From: Alphaproteobacteria bacterium
GTDB lineage: Bacteria; Pseudomonadota; Alphaproteobacteria; Rickettsiales; Midichloriaceae
Length of the DNA stretch: 34,957 bases
Reading direction: 5' to 3'
Assembly: GCA_013288625.1 (NCBI GenBank)
Contig: JABDBN010000012.1
Location: forward strand, 1 to 34,957
Each line of letters begins with the position of its first letter. Within the stretch, counting starts at the first letter, position 1. This document shows, in pieces, positions 1 through 7,793 of this stretch. Below the pieces are notes generated by a model. It was not told the origin of the DNA. It saw nothing but the letters and a program-made list of their open reading frames with translations, and made no database searches. Both the position numbers and the translations under genes were made by a program.

Positions 1-399
1 GCTAAGGAAAAGGATGTTAAGATTAAAATTGAAGTTGAGCCTGGTCTTAAAATTGTGGCTGATGAAATTATGATCGGACAGCTCATCCAGAACTTAGCTG
101 CGAATGCTGCCAAGTATAACAAGCAAGGTGGTGAGATTATTATCCGCGCCTATAGCCGATATTCGAGTCAGGTTGCTATAGATTTTATCGATACTGGTAT
201 TGGTATTGCTGAAGACAATATTTCGAAGATTTTCAAAAAGTTCACTCGCATAAGCAATAAAGAGCAAAAGAAGACTATTGGTTATGGTATTGGGCTTGCT
301 TATGCCAAAAGGGTCGCAGTGCTTCATGGTGGCAAGATCATGGTGCGCAGCAAGCTTGGTGTGGGAAGCGTATTCACCGTAATACTTCATAAGAGTTAA
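1..399 (+). CDS. Sensor histidine kinase, C-terminal HATPase_c domain (5' truncated by window edge)
   Basis: Frame open from base 1; N-box-like 'QLIQNLAANAAKYN', 'DTGIGIAEDNISKIFKKFTR' and 'GYGIGLAYAKRVAVLHGGKIMVRSKLGVGSVFTVIL' G-boxes typical of HATPase_c. Confidence 0.9.
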   Translation, partial: AKEKDVKIKIEVEPGLKIVADEIMIGQLIQNLAANAAKYNKQGGEIIIRAYSRYSSQVAIDFIDTGIGIAEDNISKIFKKFTRISNKEQKKTIGYGIGLAYAKRVAVLHGGKIMVRSKLGVGSVFTVILHKS

Positions 400-935
400 G
401 AAGCACTAGCTATCCTATATAGTACACTGGCTTTGACAACAGGATGACCTATCCGGTGGGGGTTAACAAAGTCACCTTGCAAATCTCGTCGCATACCGAT
501 TTTTTCCATAACCCTAACGGATCTGGCGTTGTCTGGGATGGTGAATGAAACGATTTCACTTAGGCCTAGTTTGTTAAATCCATAATCCAGGGCAGCTTTA
601 GCGCCTTCCTGGGCGTAACCCTTGCTCCAATATTGAGACCCCAACCGCCAAGCAATTTCTATAGCTGGGGTAAAGTGAGCTTCCCACTTAATTCTATTAA
701 GACCAATGAAGCCAATCATGTCCCTGGTTTCTTTAACTTCAGTTGCAAAAAAGCAAAATTGTTCTGCTTCAAAGCTCTCATTACAAGCCTGCATAAATTC
801 TGTTACTTGCTTCATGGTCAGGCATCCAAGTAGAAACTCAATGACCTTTGGATCTTGATTTATTTGCCATAATGCATCTGCATCCTCATCCTTCCAGGTG
901 CGCAAGATAAGTCTTTCTGTCTCGATAATTTTCAT
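396..935 (-). CDS. GNAT family N-acetyltransferase (RimJ/RimL-like)
   Basis: 'IIETERLILRTWKDEDADALWQINQDPKV...GYAQEGAKAALDYGFNKLGLSEIVSFTIPDNARSVRVMEKIGM' is classic RimJ/RimL-type GNAT. Confidence 0.92.
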   Translation of the reverse strand: MKIIETERLILRTWKDEDADALWQINQDPKVIEFLLGCLTMKQVTEFMQACNESFEAEQFCFFATEVKETRDMIGFIGLNRIKWEAHFTPAIEIAWRLGSQYWSKGYAQEGAKAALDYGFNKLGLSEIVSFTIPDNARSVRVMEKIGMRRDLQGDFVNPHRIGHPVVKASVLYRIASAS

Positions 936-996
936 GATTGCTAAACCCTATATCCTTATATATGGTACGTCATTTGATATTATATAGAGAAAAATC

Positions 997-1626
997 ATGG
1001 AAACAACTACACTTACAGGAGATTCTAGCCTTGCTAATGCAGGTTTTGATAATCCACCTGCTAACCCGTTGCATTTGGTGCAAAGATGGCTTGAGCAAGC
1101 GGATAGCTTGAAAATTATTGAGCCGCGAGCTTTGGTATTATCAACTATGAGAGAGATTAGTAAGCCTTCTAGTCGTGTTGTTTTATTAAAAACCGTGAAT
1201 GATACCGGTGTGATTTTTGCCAGCAGTGAGGTGAGTCAAAAGGGCAAAGATATAGAAGCTAACCCCGTAGCGGCTGGGACACTGTGGTGGCGCGAAACCA
1301 TGCAGCAGATCAATTTTAGTGGCCAGGTTTCTCTTATGCCTGCGCACATAGCTGAAGATATTTTTAAAAATAGGATGCGTGAATCTCAGGCAGTTGCTGT
1401 TCTTTCCCAGCAAAGCGCGCCGATGACCGATGAGAAAAGCCTTAGGGAGGCCGTAGTAAAACTTGCCAAGAAGTCTGAAGCAATCCTGAAGCCCCCGCAC
1501 TGGCATGCATACCAAATTACCATCGATACCATAGAGTTTTGGCATGGCCGACAAAATCGTTTTCACGATCGCCTGCGCTATGATCTTATGCGCGGTGAAT
1601 GGCAGCACTACAAACTACAGCCCTGA
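997..1626 (+). CDS. pdxH: Pyridoxamine 5'-phosphate oxidase family protein (PdxH)
   Basis: 'EPRALVLSTMREISKPSSRVVLLKTVNDTGVIFASSEVSQKGKDIEANPVAAGTLWW' and C-terminal 'IEFWHGRQNRFHDRLRYDL...W..YKLQP' PNPOx signature. Confidence 0.88.
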   Translation: METTTLTGDSSLANAGFDNPPANPLHLVQRWLEQADSLKIIEPRALVLSTMREISKPSSRVVLLKTVNDTGVIFASSEVSQKGKDIEANPVAAGTLWWRETMQQINFSGQVSLMPAHIAEDIFKNRMRESQAVAVLSQQSAPMTDEKSLREAVVKLAKKSEAILKPPHWHAYQITIDTIEFWHGRQNRFHDRLRYDLMRGEWQHYKLQP

Positions 1627-1639
1627 TAGACCCTAGTAA

Positions 1640-2332
1640 TTATCCTCTTAATTGCACAAATTTATCAAGCAGGTTGGTCATCATGTTATTTATAGGTGCA
1701 TAGTCATTAGCCACCAATTCATGTTTAGTTTGTGTAAACTTTGAAGGCTGCAAATCTTCAGGTACGGCTTCGATCATTGTATTAATGCCGTCTTTATCGA
1801 TCTCCAAATGGCATTGGAAACCGTAAACCAATGGCTTGTACCTCACAATCTGGTTAGGACAACCGTCGCTGTGTGCGAGCAATGTCGAGTCTTCAAGTAG
1901 TCCTGGCATATCATTGTGCCAATGAATGACGGGGAACTTTGAAGGTAATGTTGTGAAGAGCGGATCTTTTGTTCCTTCTTGTGTAAGAGTTATTGGATAG
2001 ACTCCAACTTCTTTTTCAGGGCTTCGTTTGGTTTTTGCGCCTAAAGATTCGCCGATAAGCTGTGCACCCAGACAGAATCCCAGGACCTTCTTGCCTTGTG
2101 AGATGCTCTCCTTGATCAGACTGATTTCATCAGCAAGATAAGGGGCTTCATCTAATTTCAAAGGGCTTTGGGGGCCACCCATGATGATAAGGCAATCAAA
2201 GTTATCAGCTTTTGGCAGCCTATCACCATTATAGGGTTTGCTAATTTGAAAGGTATATCCTTTACCATTAGCCCATGATTCAATTACGCCTGGTGTTTCA
2301 AAATCAGCATGGGTGATGCATAATATTTTCAT
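1640..2332 (-). CDS. Class I (GMP synthase-like) glutamine amidotransferase
   Basis: 'DCLIIMGGPQSP', 'KKVLGFCLGAQLIGESLGA' nucleophile elbow, 'VIHWHNDM' and 'VYGFQCHLEI'. Start set at the second Met (MKILCITH); the ORF extends to 2344. Confidence 0.9.
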   Translation of the reverse strand: MKILCITHADFETPGVIESWANGKGYTFQISKPYNGDRLPKADNFDCLIIMGGPQSPLKLDEAPYLADEISLIKESISQGKKVLGFCLGAQLIGESLGAKTKRSPEKEVGVYPITLTQEGTKDPLFTTLPSKFPVIHWHNDMPGLLEDSTLLAHSDGCPNQIVRYKPLVYGFQCHLEIDKDGINTMIEAVPEDLQPSKFTQTKHELVANDYAPINNMMTNLLDKFVQLRG

Positions 2333-2414
2333 GTTATTCCTCAATTATCAGTTTCAACCCGCATTAATAAAACGTACGTATGTGTTTGTAAAGATAATAT
2401 TTCATTGTGGAGCT

Positions 2415-2882
2415 TTAAAGTGCTATCTCCATAACTGTTACCGGATGTCCTTTGAATTCATCTGAGGCGATTTTTTGCCATCCGAGCTGTTCGTAGTAGC
2501 TTGCACTGGCAGAATCAAAAGCAAATAGATAAAGTTTATCAAAGCCAAGATGCTTTGCGCTTTCTTTTGTGGCATCAATCAAAAGCTGGCCTATGCCCAG
2601 TTTTTGGTAAGCGGGGTCGACGCACAAATCACCTAACCATGGTGTGAGATCAGGGCGGACGCCATCGTTCACCTGCAGCGAGCAAGATCCCACCGGGATG
2701 TTGTCATTTAATGCAACATGAGCAAGGGGTAACGCATCCTGGTTACTCCATTTATGCATCCATGCTTCCACCTCCGTCACCATAATATCAGGTGTCCAAA
2801 TTCTTCCAATCAATTCATGCCAGATTTGGGCAAGTCTTGGGATAGCATTGGGGTGGTTTTTAAGAAAGTCGATTTTGATCAT
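2415..2882 (-). CDS. GNAT family N-acetyltransferase
   Basis: 'PWLGDLCVDPAYQKLGIGQLLIDATKESAKHLGFDKLYLFAFDSASASYYEQLGW' acetyl-CoA binding motif. Start chosen at MIKIDFLKNHP, which removes the overlap with the upstream TPR gene; the raw ORF extends to 2990. Confidence 0.9.
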   Translation of the reverse strand: MIKIDFLKNHPNAIPRLAQIWHELIGRIWTPDIMVTEVEAWMHKWSNQDALPLAHVALNDNIPVGSCSLQVNDGVRPDLTPWLGDLCVDPAYQKLGIGQLLIDATKESAKHLGFDKLYLFAFDSASASYYEQLGWQKIASDEFKGHPVTVMEIAL

Positions 2883-2898
2883 ATGATTTTCACAGCTC

Positions 2899-4779
2899 CT
2901 ATAACCTTTCTCTGGAAATGTCCGCTTTATCGATTCCCATATCTTTATCCATTCCCATATATTTGACGTTCTTTGCGAGCGGCTTTGCAAGCTCCGGCAC
3001 AGCCTTTACACACGTATCTACTATAGAACCGTCCACAAAAAACTCAGGGTGGATTTTGGCAATTTCATCTACTAGCTCAGGATTAATTCGACAGAAACTC
3101 TCCGCCACATTATAGGGCTTCTTATCTGACTTCATTATACCGATATTCATGGCTTCAAAGCATAACATTTGGGCTAGTCTTAAGTTCACAGGATCATGGA
3201 CTAAATTTCCTAATTTACCATTGAGGAATGACGGATCAAAATAAGCTCTTACTCCATGGTTATCATTCCAACCTACAGAATGCCAGCCATAATTATGGCA
3301 ATCATCAACTACTTTATTTAAAACCTCTTTTTGTATCTGTTGCCTTACTCTCATTAAATTCTCATTGGGATTCTTGCTGTGAGATAATATTACTCTTCTG
3401 CATTCTGGGCCCAGCTGAGTTTCTGCAGCAATTTTCTGTCTTTGCAGCTTTTCAACAAAACCACTTTTTCTAAAGTAGTCAGGTTGCAACGCTTCTATAT
3501 GGCTTTTAGCAAACAAAGTGTCTTTATGTTCTGCTCCTAGTGAGGCTAACCATAAACCATAAGATTGCTTAAAGTATTCCAGAGCTTTGTTCTTGTCTCC
3601 TAAAGCTTCGTAAGCCATTGCTGTATTAGTCAATGCGCGTGCAATAAGGCTATAATTATCCGGGCAAAGAGATTTAAACATTCCAAGCGCTTCTTCAAGG
3701 TACTTGAAACCCCTAAGAGTATAAGCTTCCCCTCCTAAATCTCTATATGCAGCACCTACATTATTTAATGAATTGGCTGTATCAAGGTGATCCTTCTGAA
3801 AAAGAGCCCTTCTCATATTAAGCCCCATTTCAAGATACATTAAGCCAGTACGTAAATTGGCTTCTCCACCTATAGATATATTTGCAACTCCTGCATTATT
3901 TAATGCAGTGGCAACATCAGGATGATTACCAGGGAAAAGCCTTTTGAACATCGCAAGTGCATCACTAAAACACCATACGCCTTTAAGAGCATTGCCATTT
4001 CCTTCACAAGCCTGATAGGCTCTCCCGAGAGTGGTCAATGCATTCGCCACTGCTGGGTGATCTTCTAAGAACATCTCCTGTCTCATCGTTAAAGACTGTT
4101 CATAGTAATGCACTGCTTTATCAGGTTGGTGTATGTGCATATAATAATTACCAAGCCTATGACGCAGTAATTCTAGTTCTGTGTTAATGCCAGCCATATC
4201 AGTTGCTGCCTCAGCTACCACTCTAGCGCAACTTAATAGCCGCTTTGCTTGCTTTTGTTCCTCTACACTATAGGTCTGCGGATTTGGAAATATATCAACT
4301 ATTGCTTTTAGAACGAATGATACGGTCTTATCATGATCATCAACATTGGCTCTCAGAACTTTCTGCAAATCTTTTTGCAAACTATAAGTCCCATCTTCTA
4401 CTTTTTGCATCAGCTCAGTTTTTTCTGTTAATTCAAGCAGCCCCGTATTCAATCTTTCTTCATCCGGAAGGATCTCCTTCAGTAACTCAATCGGTATTAC
4501 ATCTCCTAGAAACGTACAGTATTTCAGTATTACTTTAGCTTCTTCCCCGAGTTTGTTTAGGTCAAACTTAATACTGCTTTTTAATGAATGGCTGGTAAAA
4601 GATGTTCCTTCTTTAGCTATATTAACTTCTGTGAGATCTGGAAGTTTGTAACTAATATATCTCCTATGCGAGAAGCTAGAATAGCTTCTATACCAATTAG
4701 ATAAAGTTCCTATTTGCTTAGAGATAAATAAAGCTTGAGTGAATCTGTTCAGAGGTTGAGTCATTAGTCTGTTTAACAT
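2899..4779 (-). CDS. Tetratricopeptide-repeat protein (kinesin-light-chain-like TPRs) with N-terminal STAND-like winged-helix segment
   Basis: Repeats such as 'HPAVANALTTLGRAYQA', 'HPDVATALNNAGVANISIGG', 'HLDTANSLNNVGAAYRDLGG', 'ARALTNTAMAYEALGDKNKALEYFKQSYGLWLASLG'. Upstream 'AKVILKYCTFLGDVIPIELLKEILP...LLELTEKTELMQKVEDGTYSLQKDLQKVLR' resembles the winged helix that follows NB-ARC domains. Confidence 0.85.
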   Translation of the reverse strand: MLNRLMTQPLNRFTQALFISKQIGTLSNWYRSYSSFSHRRYISYKLPDLTEVNIAKEGTSFTSHSLKSSIKFDLNKLGEEAKVILKYCTFLGDVIPIELLKEILPDEERLNTGLLELTEKTELMQKVEDGTYSLQKDLQKVLRANVDDHDKTVSFVLKAIVDIFPNPQTYSVEEQKQAKRLLSCARVVAEAATDMAGINTELELLRHRLGNYYMHIHQPDKAVHYYEQSLTMRQEMFLEDHPAVANALTTLGRAYQACEGNGNALKGVWCFSDALAMFKRLFPGNHPDVATALNNAGVANISIGGEANLRTGLMYLEMGLNMRRALFQKDHLDTANSLNNVGAAYRDLGGEAYTLRGFKYLEEALGMFKSLCPDNYSLIARALTNTAMAYEALGDKNKALEYFKQSYGLWLASLGAEHKDTLFAKSHIEALQPDYFRKSGFVEKLQRQKIAAETQLGPECRRVILSHSKNPNENLMRVRQQIQKEVLNKVVDDCHNYGWHSVGWNDNHGVRAYFDPSFLNGKLGNLVHDPVNLRLAQMLCFEAMNIGIMKSDKKPYNVAESFCRINPELVDEIAKIHPEFFVDGSIVDTCVKAVPELAKPLAKNVKYMGMDKDMGIDKADISRERL

Positions 4780-4926
4780 GCATTACCTGCTTTGAGATTA
4801 AATGACTCGAATTAAGCTAAAAAGAGTCTCATATAAGAGACCAAAACAAGCATGGAGAGTCAAGTATTTGTTTGTTAAATTTAATGCCCATGTTATATTT
4901 TCTCTATCCAACTAGAGCTATATTAA

Positions 4927-6309
4927 ATGCTAAACCAAGTAAGCAATGCGTCTGCAAAAGTTACCGTAATTGGAGCGGGTCTCTCCGGGTTATCTGCGGC
5001 ATATCGCCTTGTTGAAAAAGGTTTTGATGTCGATGTATATGAGGCCAGGCCAAGAGTTGGTGGTCGCGTGCACTCAGCCTTAATTAAAAATCTTGATGGT
5101 GAATATTCAGTAGCTGAACTTGGCGGACAGAATTTTGCGGATGGAGGCAGTGCGGATTATCTTTTAAATCTGGCTAAGGAACTAGGCATAACCGTTGAGG
5201 ATAAATATAAGAATTTGTCTATGGTTTATTATAACGGCAAGCAATTCCTGGATCGCAGAAAATTAACCGAAGAAGCCGCCAGTAGAATTAGAAGTGCTGA
5301 CCTAGACAAGCTTATAGAACAAACACAGTCCATTCAGGAAGTGCTAGATATTTTATTACCGGCGAGATACGGAGTTTATGACGATATAAAAGCAATGCTT
5401 GCATCGTTGCTCACTGCATACGAAGGGTCGCCTCCAGCCCTACTATCAACTCATCACAATGGAGAAACTTTAAAGCATATGCTAATGGGTGCTCTATCTG
5501 TGGAACACTCTGCGAGCACCATACATAGAATGTATATAAAAGACGGCAATGCACTTCTGCCATTAAAGCTTGCAGAAAAACTTGGGGGTAGGGTGCATCT
5601 ATCTAAAGTCCTGGAGCGGGTCTCGCTTGTTGAAGGGGATAAAATTGCTTTAAAGTTTAAGGATGGTACAGAGACTAAAACTGATAAATTGGTATTATCT
5701 ATTCCTGCATCGGTTTATAAGGATATTGTCTTTGAAGGTGATGTTATTACAAGCAGCCAGTTAAATGATATTAAATCAGTTCAGTATGGATGTAATGCAA
5801 AAGTATTGGTTCCAATCAGATATGAAAGCGAACAGTTTAATTGTGTAGTTACGGGTGGGGCAGTCGCTGCTTTCAATGATGATGGCAAACTTTTGATTTT
5901 TTATTTTACCTGCGATGATGGGTCAAATAGTTTTAAGCAACATCTGTACACAGAGACGCTGCCGGTATTCCAGCAAGGCCTTAATGATGCAATCATTTCT
6001 AAAGAGCAACCTGTTGATGCGGTTGAAGCGCAGTTGGGCAAGTATGAAGCCCCTGTGGCTAAGTCGTGGGTAAATGATGCTTTTTCCCGCGGCTCATATT
6101 CAAACTATGGTCTATCACTAAGTGCCAGATTTGAAGCAGTAGTTGACCACCATGGCTTTAAAGTAAAAGAAATATTCAAGCCGATTGCCGACAGAATTTA
6201 CTTTGCTGGAGAGCACACAACCATATTAAATGCTATTGGCACCATGGAAGCCGCAGTGGAATCCGGTGTAAGAATTGCTTCTATTATTATAAGATCACAA
6301 TCTCATTAG
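4927..6309 (+). CDS. FAD-dependent amine oxidase (flavin monoamine oxidase family)
   Basis: N-terminal 'VTVIGAGLSGLSAAYRLVEKGFDVDVYEARPRVGGRVHS' and C-terminal 'RIYFAGEHTTILNAIGTMEAAVESGVRIA'. Confidence 0.93.
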   Translation: MLNQVSNASAKVTVIGAGLSGLSAAYRLVEKGFDVDVYEARPRVGGRVHSALIKNLDGEYSVAELGGQNFADGGSADYLLNLAKELGITVEDKYKNLSMVYYNGKQFLDRRKLTEEAASRIRSADLDKLIEQTQSIQEVLDILLPARYGVYDDIKAMLASLLTAYEGSPPALLSTHHNGETLKHMLMGALSVEHSASTIHRMYIKDGNALLPLKLAEKLGGRVHLSKVLERVSLVEGDKIALKFKDGTETKTDKLVLSIPASVYKDIVFEGDVITSSQLNDIKSVQYGCNAKVLVPIRYESEQFNCVVTGGAVAAFNDDGKLLIFYFTCDDGSNSFKQHLYTETLPVFQQGLNDAIISKEQPVDAVEAQLGKYEAPVAKSWVNDAFSRGSYSNYGLSLSARFEAVVDHHGFKVKEIFKPIADRIYFAGEHTTILNAIGTMEAAVESGVRIASIIIRSQSH

Positions 6310-6322
6310 TTCTTGTATAGGT

Positions 6323-6473
6323 GAACAACTACAAAATATCTTCTCAAGCAATGAATTACAGCAGGATTCAGTTATAAGGAATTTCCAAATAACTGCTACA
6401 GACGGAAAGAATTACGATCCAAATTTTTAATGCCATTATCTCAGTTGGTTATAGAGTGAATTCAGAAACATTT
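6323..6473 (+). pseudogene. Remnant of RhuM-family (virulence RhuM/DNA-binding) gene
   Basis: Reading the + strand gives 'EQLQNIFSSNELQQDSVIRNFQITATDGKNYDPNF*' then, after a frameshift, 'AIISVGYRVNSE'. This matches the RhuM pattern '..ELxxDSVVxxFxTTAxDGKxYxxxxYxLDxIIxVGYRVNS' recalled from family knowledge. Confidence 0.72.
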
Positions 6474-6529
6474 TTTAGTTACCCATATTAGCCTCAGTAA
6501 CAAGCCATTTTTCGTCATCGCTTGGGCTT

Positions 6530-7006
6530 CTAACTATTAGCTAGATTTTCTAATGCCTGACCGGTGACGCGCTGCACTGTCCATTCGCTCATAGGTATGG
6601 CGCCTATTGATTCATAGAAAGTTATAGCATCTTTGTTCCAATCCAATACCCACCATTCAAGTCTGCCACATCCTTCGGTTAGAGCTTTTTTCGCTAAGTG
6701 CTTGAATATTTTTTTGGCAATACCCTTGCGCCTGAAATCCGGTCTCACGAATACATCTTCGATATAGATGCCGGGCTTTGTCAGAAACGTTGAGAAATTA
6801 TAGAAGTAGAGAGCAAAGCCCGCGGGCTTACCTTCCCACTCAGCAATAATGCAGTGCGCTTTTGGGTTGTTGCCAAATAACCACTTATGCACAAGATCGG
6901 GGTTGGCAAAGCATTCAAGAGAAAGCTGTTCGAATTCTGCAAGCTCTTTAATGTATTGCACAATTAGTTCAGCATCTTCTTTTTTAGCGTCTCGTAGTTC
7001 TATCAT
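6530..7006 (-). CDS. GNAT acetyltransferase, diamine/thialysine N-acetyltransferase (SSAT)-like
   Basis: 'IELRDAKKEDAELIVQYIKELAEFE...IYIEDVFVRPDFRRKGIAKKIFKHLAKKALTEGCGRLEWWVLDWNKDAITFYESIGA' is the typical SSAT-like subfamily signature. Confidence 0.92.
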   Translation of the reverse strand: MIELRDAKKEDAELIVQYIKELAEFEQLSLECFANPDLVHKWLFGNNPKAHCIIAEWEGKPAGFALYFYNFSTFLTKPGIYIEDVFVRPDFRRKGIAKKIFKHLAKKALTEGCGRLEWWVLDWNKDAITFYESIGAIPMSEWTVQRVTGQALENLANS

Positions 7007-7042
7007 TTTTAAACTGCTTTGAATTCATTTAACTGGCACATT

Positions 7043-7579
7043 TTAGCGTAAAGGTGGTTTGCCGGCAACAAAATTAAAATTCACCATAACGTCTTTTAGG
7101 ACTTGCCCACCAATTTCTTCATCCTTGGTTCTGGAATAATCCGCAACGCCACCCCATCTTTTATACGCTTGCAAAGCGCGCTGATTGCCTTCTAATGACC
7201 AAAGATATGCTGAAGTAATGCCTTGTCTTAAAAATCCATCTTTAGCTATTTTAAAAAGCATGTAACCAATGCCTTCCCCCCAATTCTCTTTTAAAACGTA
7301 AACAGCATAGATTTCACCTTGGCCTTCTTTATCTTTATCCCGGGCCTTACCAAATGAAATGAAACCTATGGCATCATAGTCGTGATAAGCTATCTGGACT
7401 GCTGATTCCTGGTGGCTCCTAAACACTCTTCTCCACGATTCTTCTCGTGCTGAAATACTAAGATTATCAAGATAGTCTTGTGGTACTAAGCCAGCATAGG
7501 TTTGCTGCCATGAGAGGACGTGGACTCTAGCGAGATCATTAAGCTCGTCCCATGCTACTGGTTTAAACAAGTAAGGCAT
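7043..7579 (-). CDS. GNAT family N-acetyltransferase
   Basis: 'ARVHVLSWQQTYAGLVPQDYLDNLS...IYAVYVLKENWGEGIGYMLFKIAKDGFLRQGITSAYLWSLEGNQRALQAYKRWG'. Confidence 0.92.
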   Translation of the reverse strand: MPYLFKPVAWDELNDLARVHVLSWQQTYAGLVPQDYLDNLSISAREESWRRVFRSHQESAVQIAYHDYDAIGFISFGKARDKDKEGQGEIYAVYVLKENWGEGIGYMLFKIAKDGFLRQGITSAYLWSLEGNQRALQAYKRWGGVADYSRTKDEEIGGQVLKDVMVNFNFVAGKPPLR

Positions 7580-7793
7580 ATTCTTACCTTTTATTAGTTA
7601 AGCATGAGCTATTTTATCAGAATGTTTGCCTAAAGAGTATTGGAAGTTTTAAGGTAGGGGTATGAATGTTTAAGTTATATCTACATAACAGGTAGCGTTA
7701 GATGTAAATTTTGCCAGGGTGTAAAAAATATAATGCACTTTATGTTGAAATTTGCTATTATATTATGCGAAAAATTGAATAAATGGAAAAGTC

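Noticed and set aside
94-390. Antisense ORFs within coding genes (e.g. 94-390 -, 1186-1608 -, 15744-16115 -, 28207-28743 -)
   Set aside because: They lie entirely opposite well-supported genes and give low-complexity or non-homologous translations; treated as shadow ORFs.
2899-2990. Overlap of the GNAT ORF (to 2990) with the TPR gene
   Set aside because: Resolved by choosing the internal start MIKIDFLKNHP (2882); the upstream extension 'MQSRSQRTSNIWEW...' does not resemble GNAT sequence.
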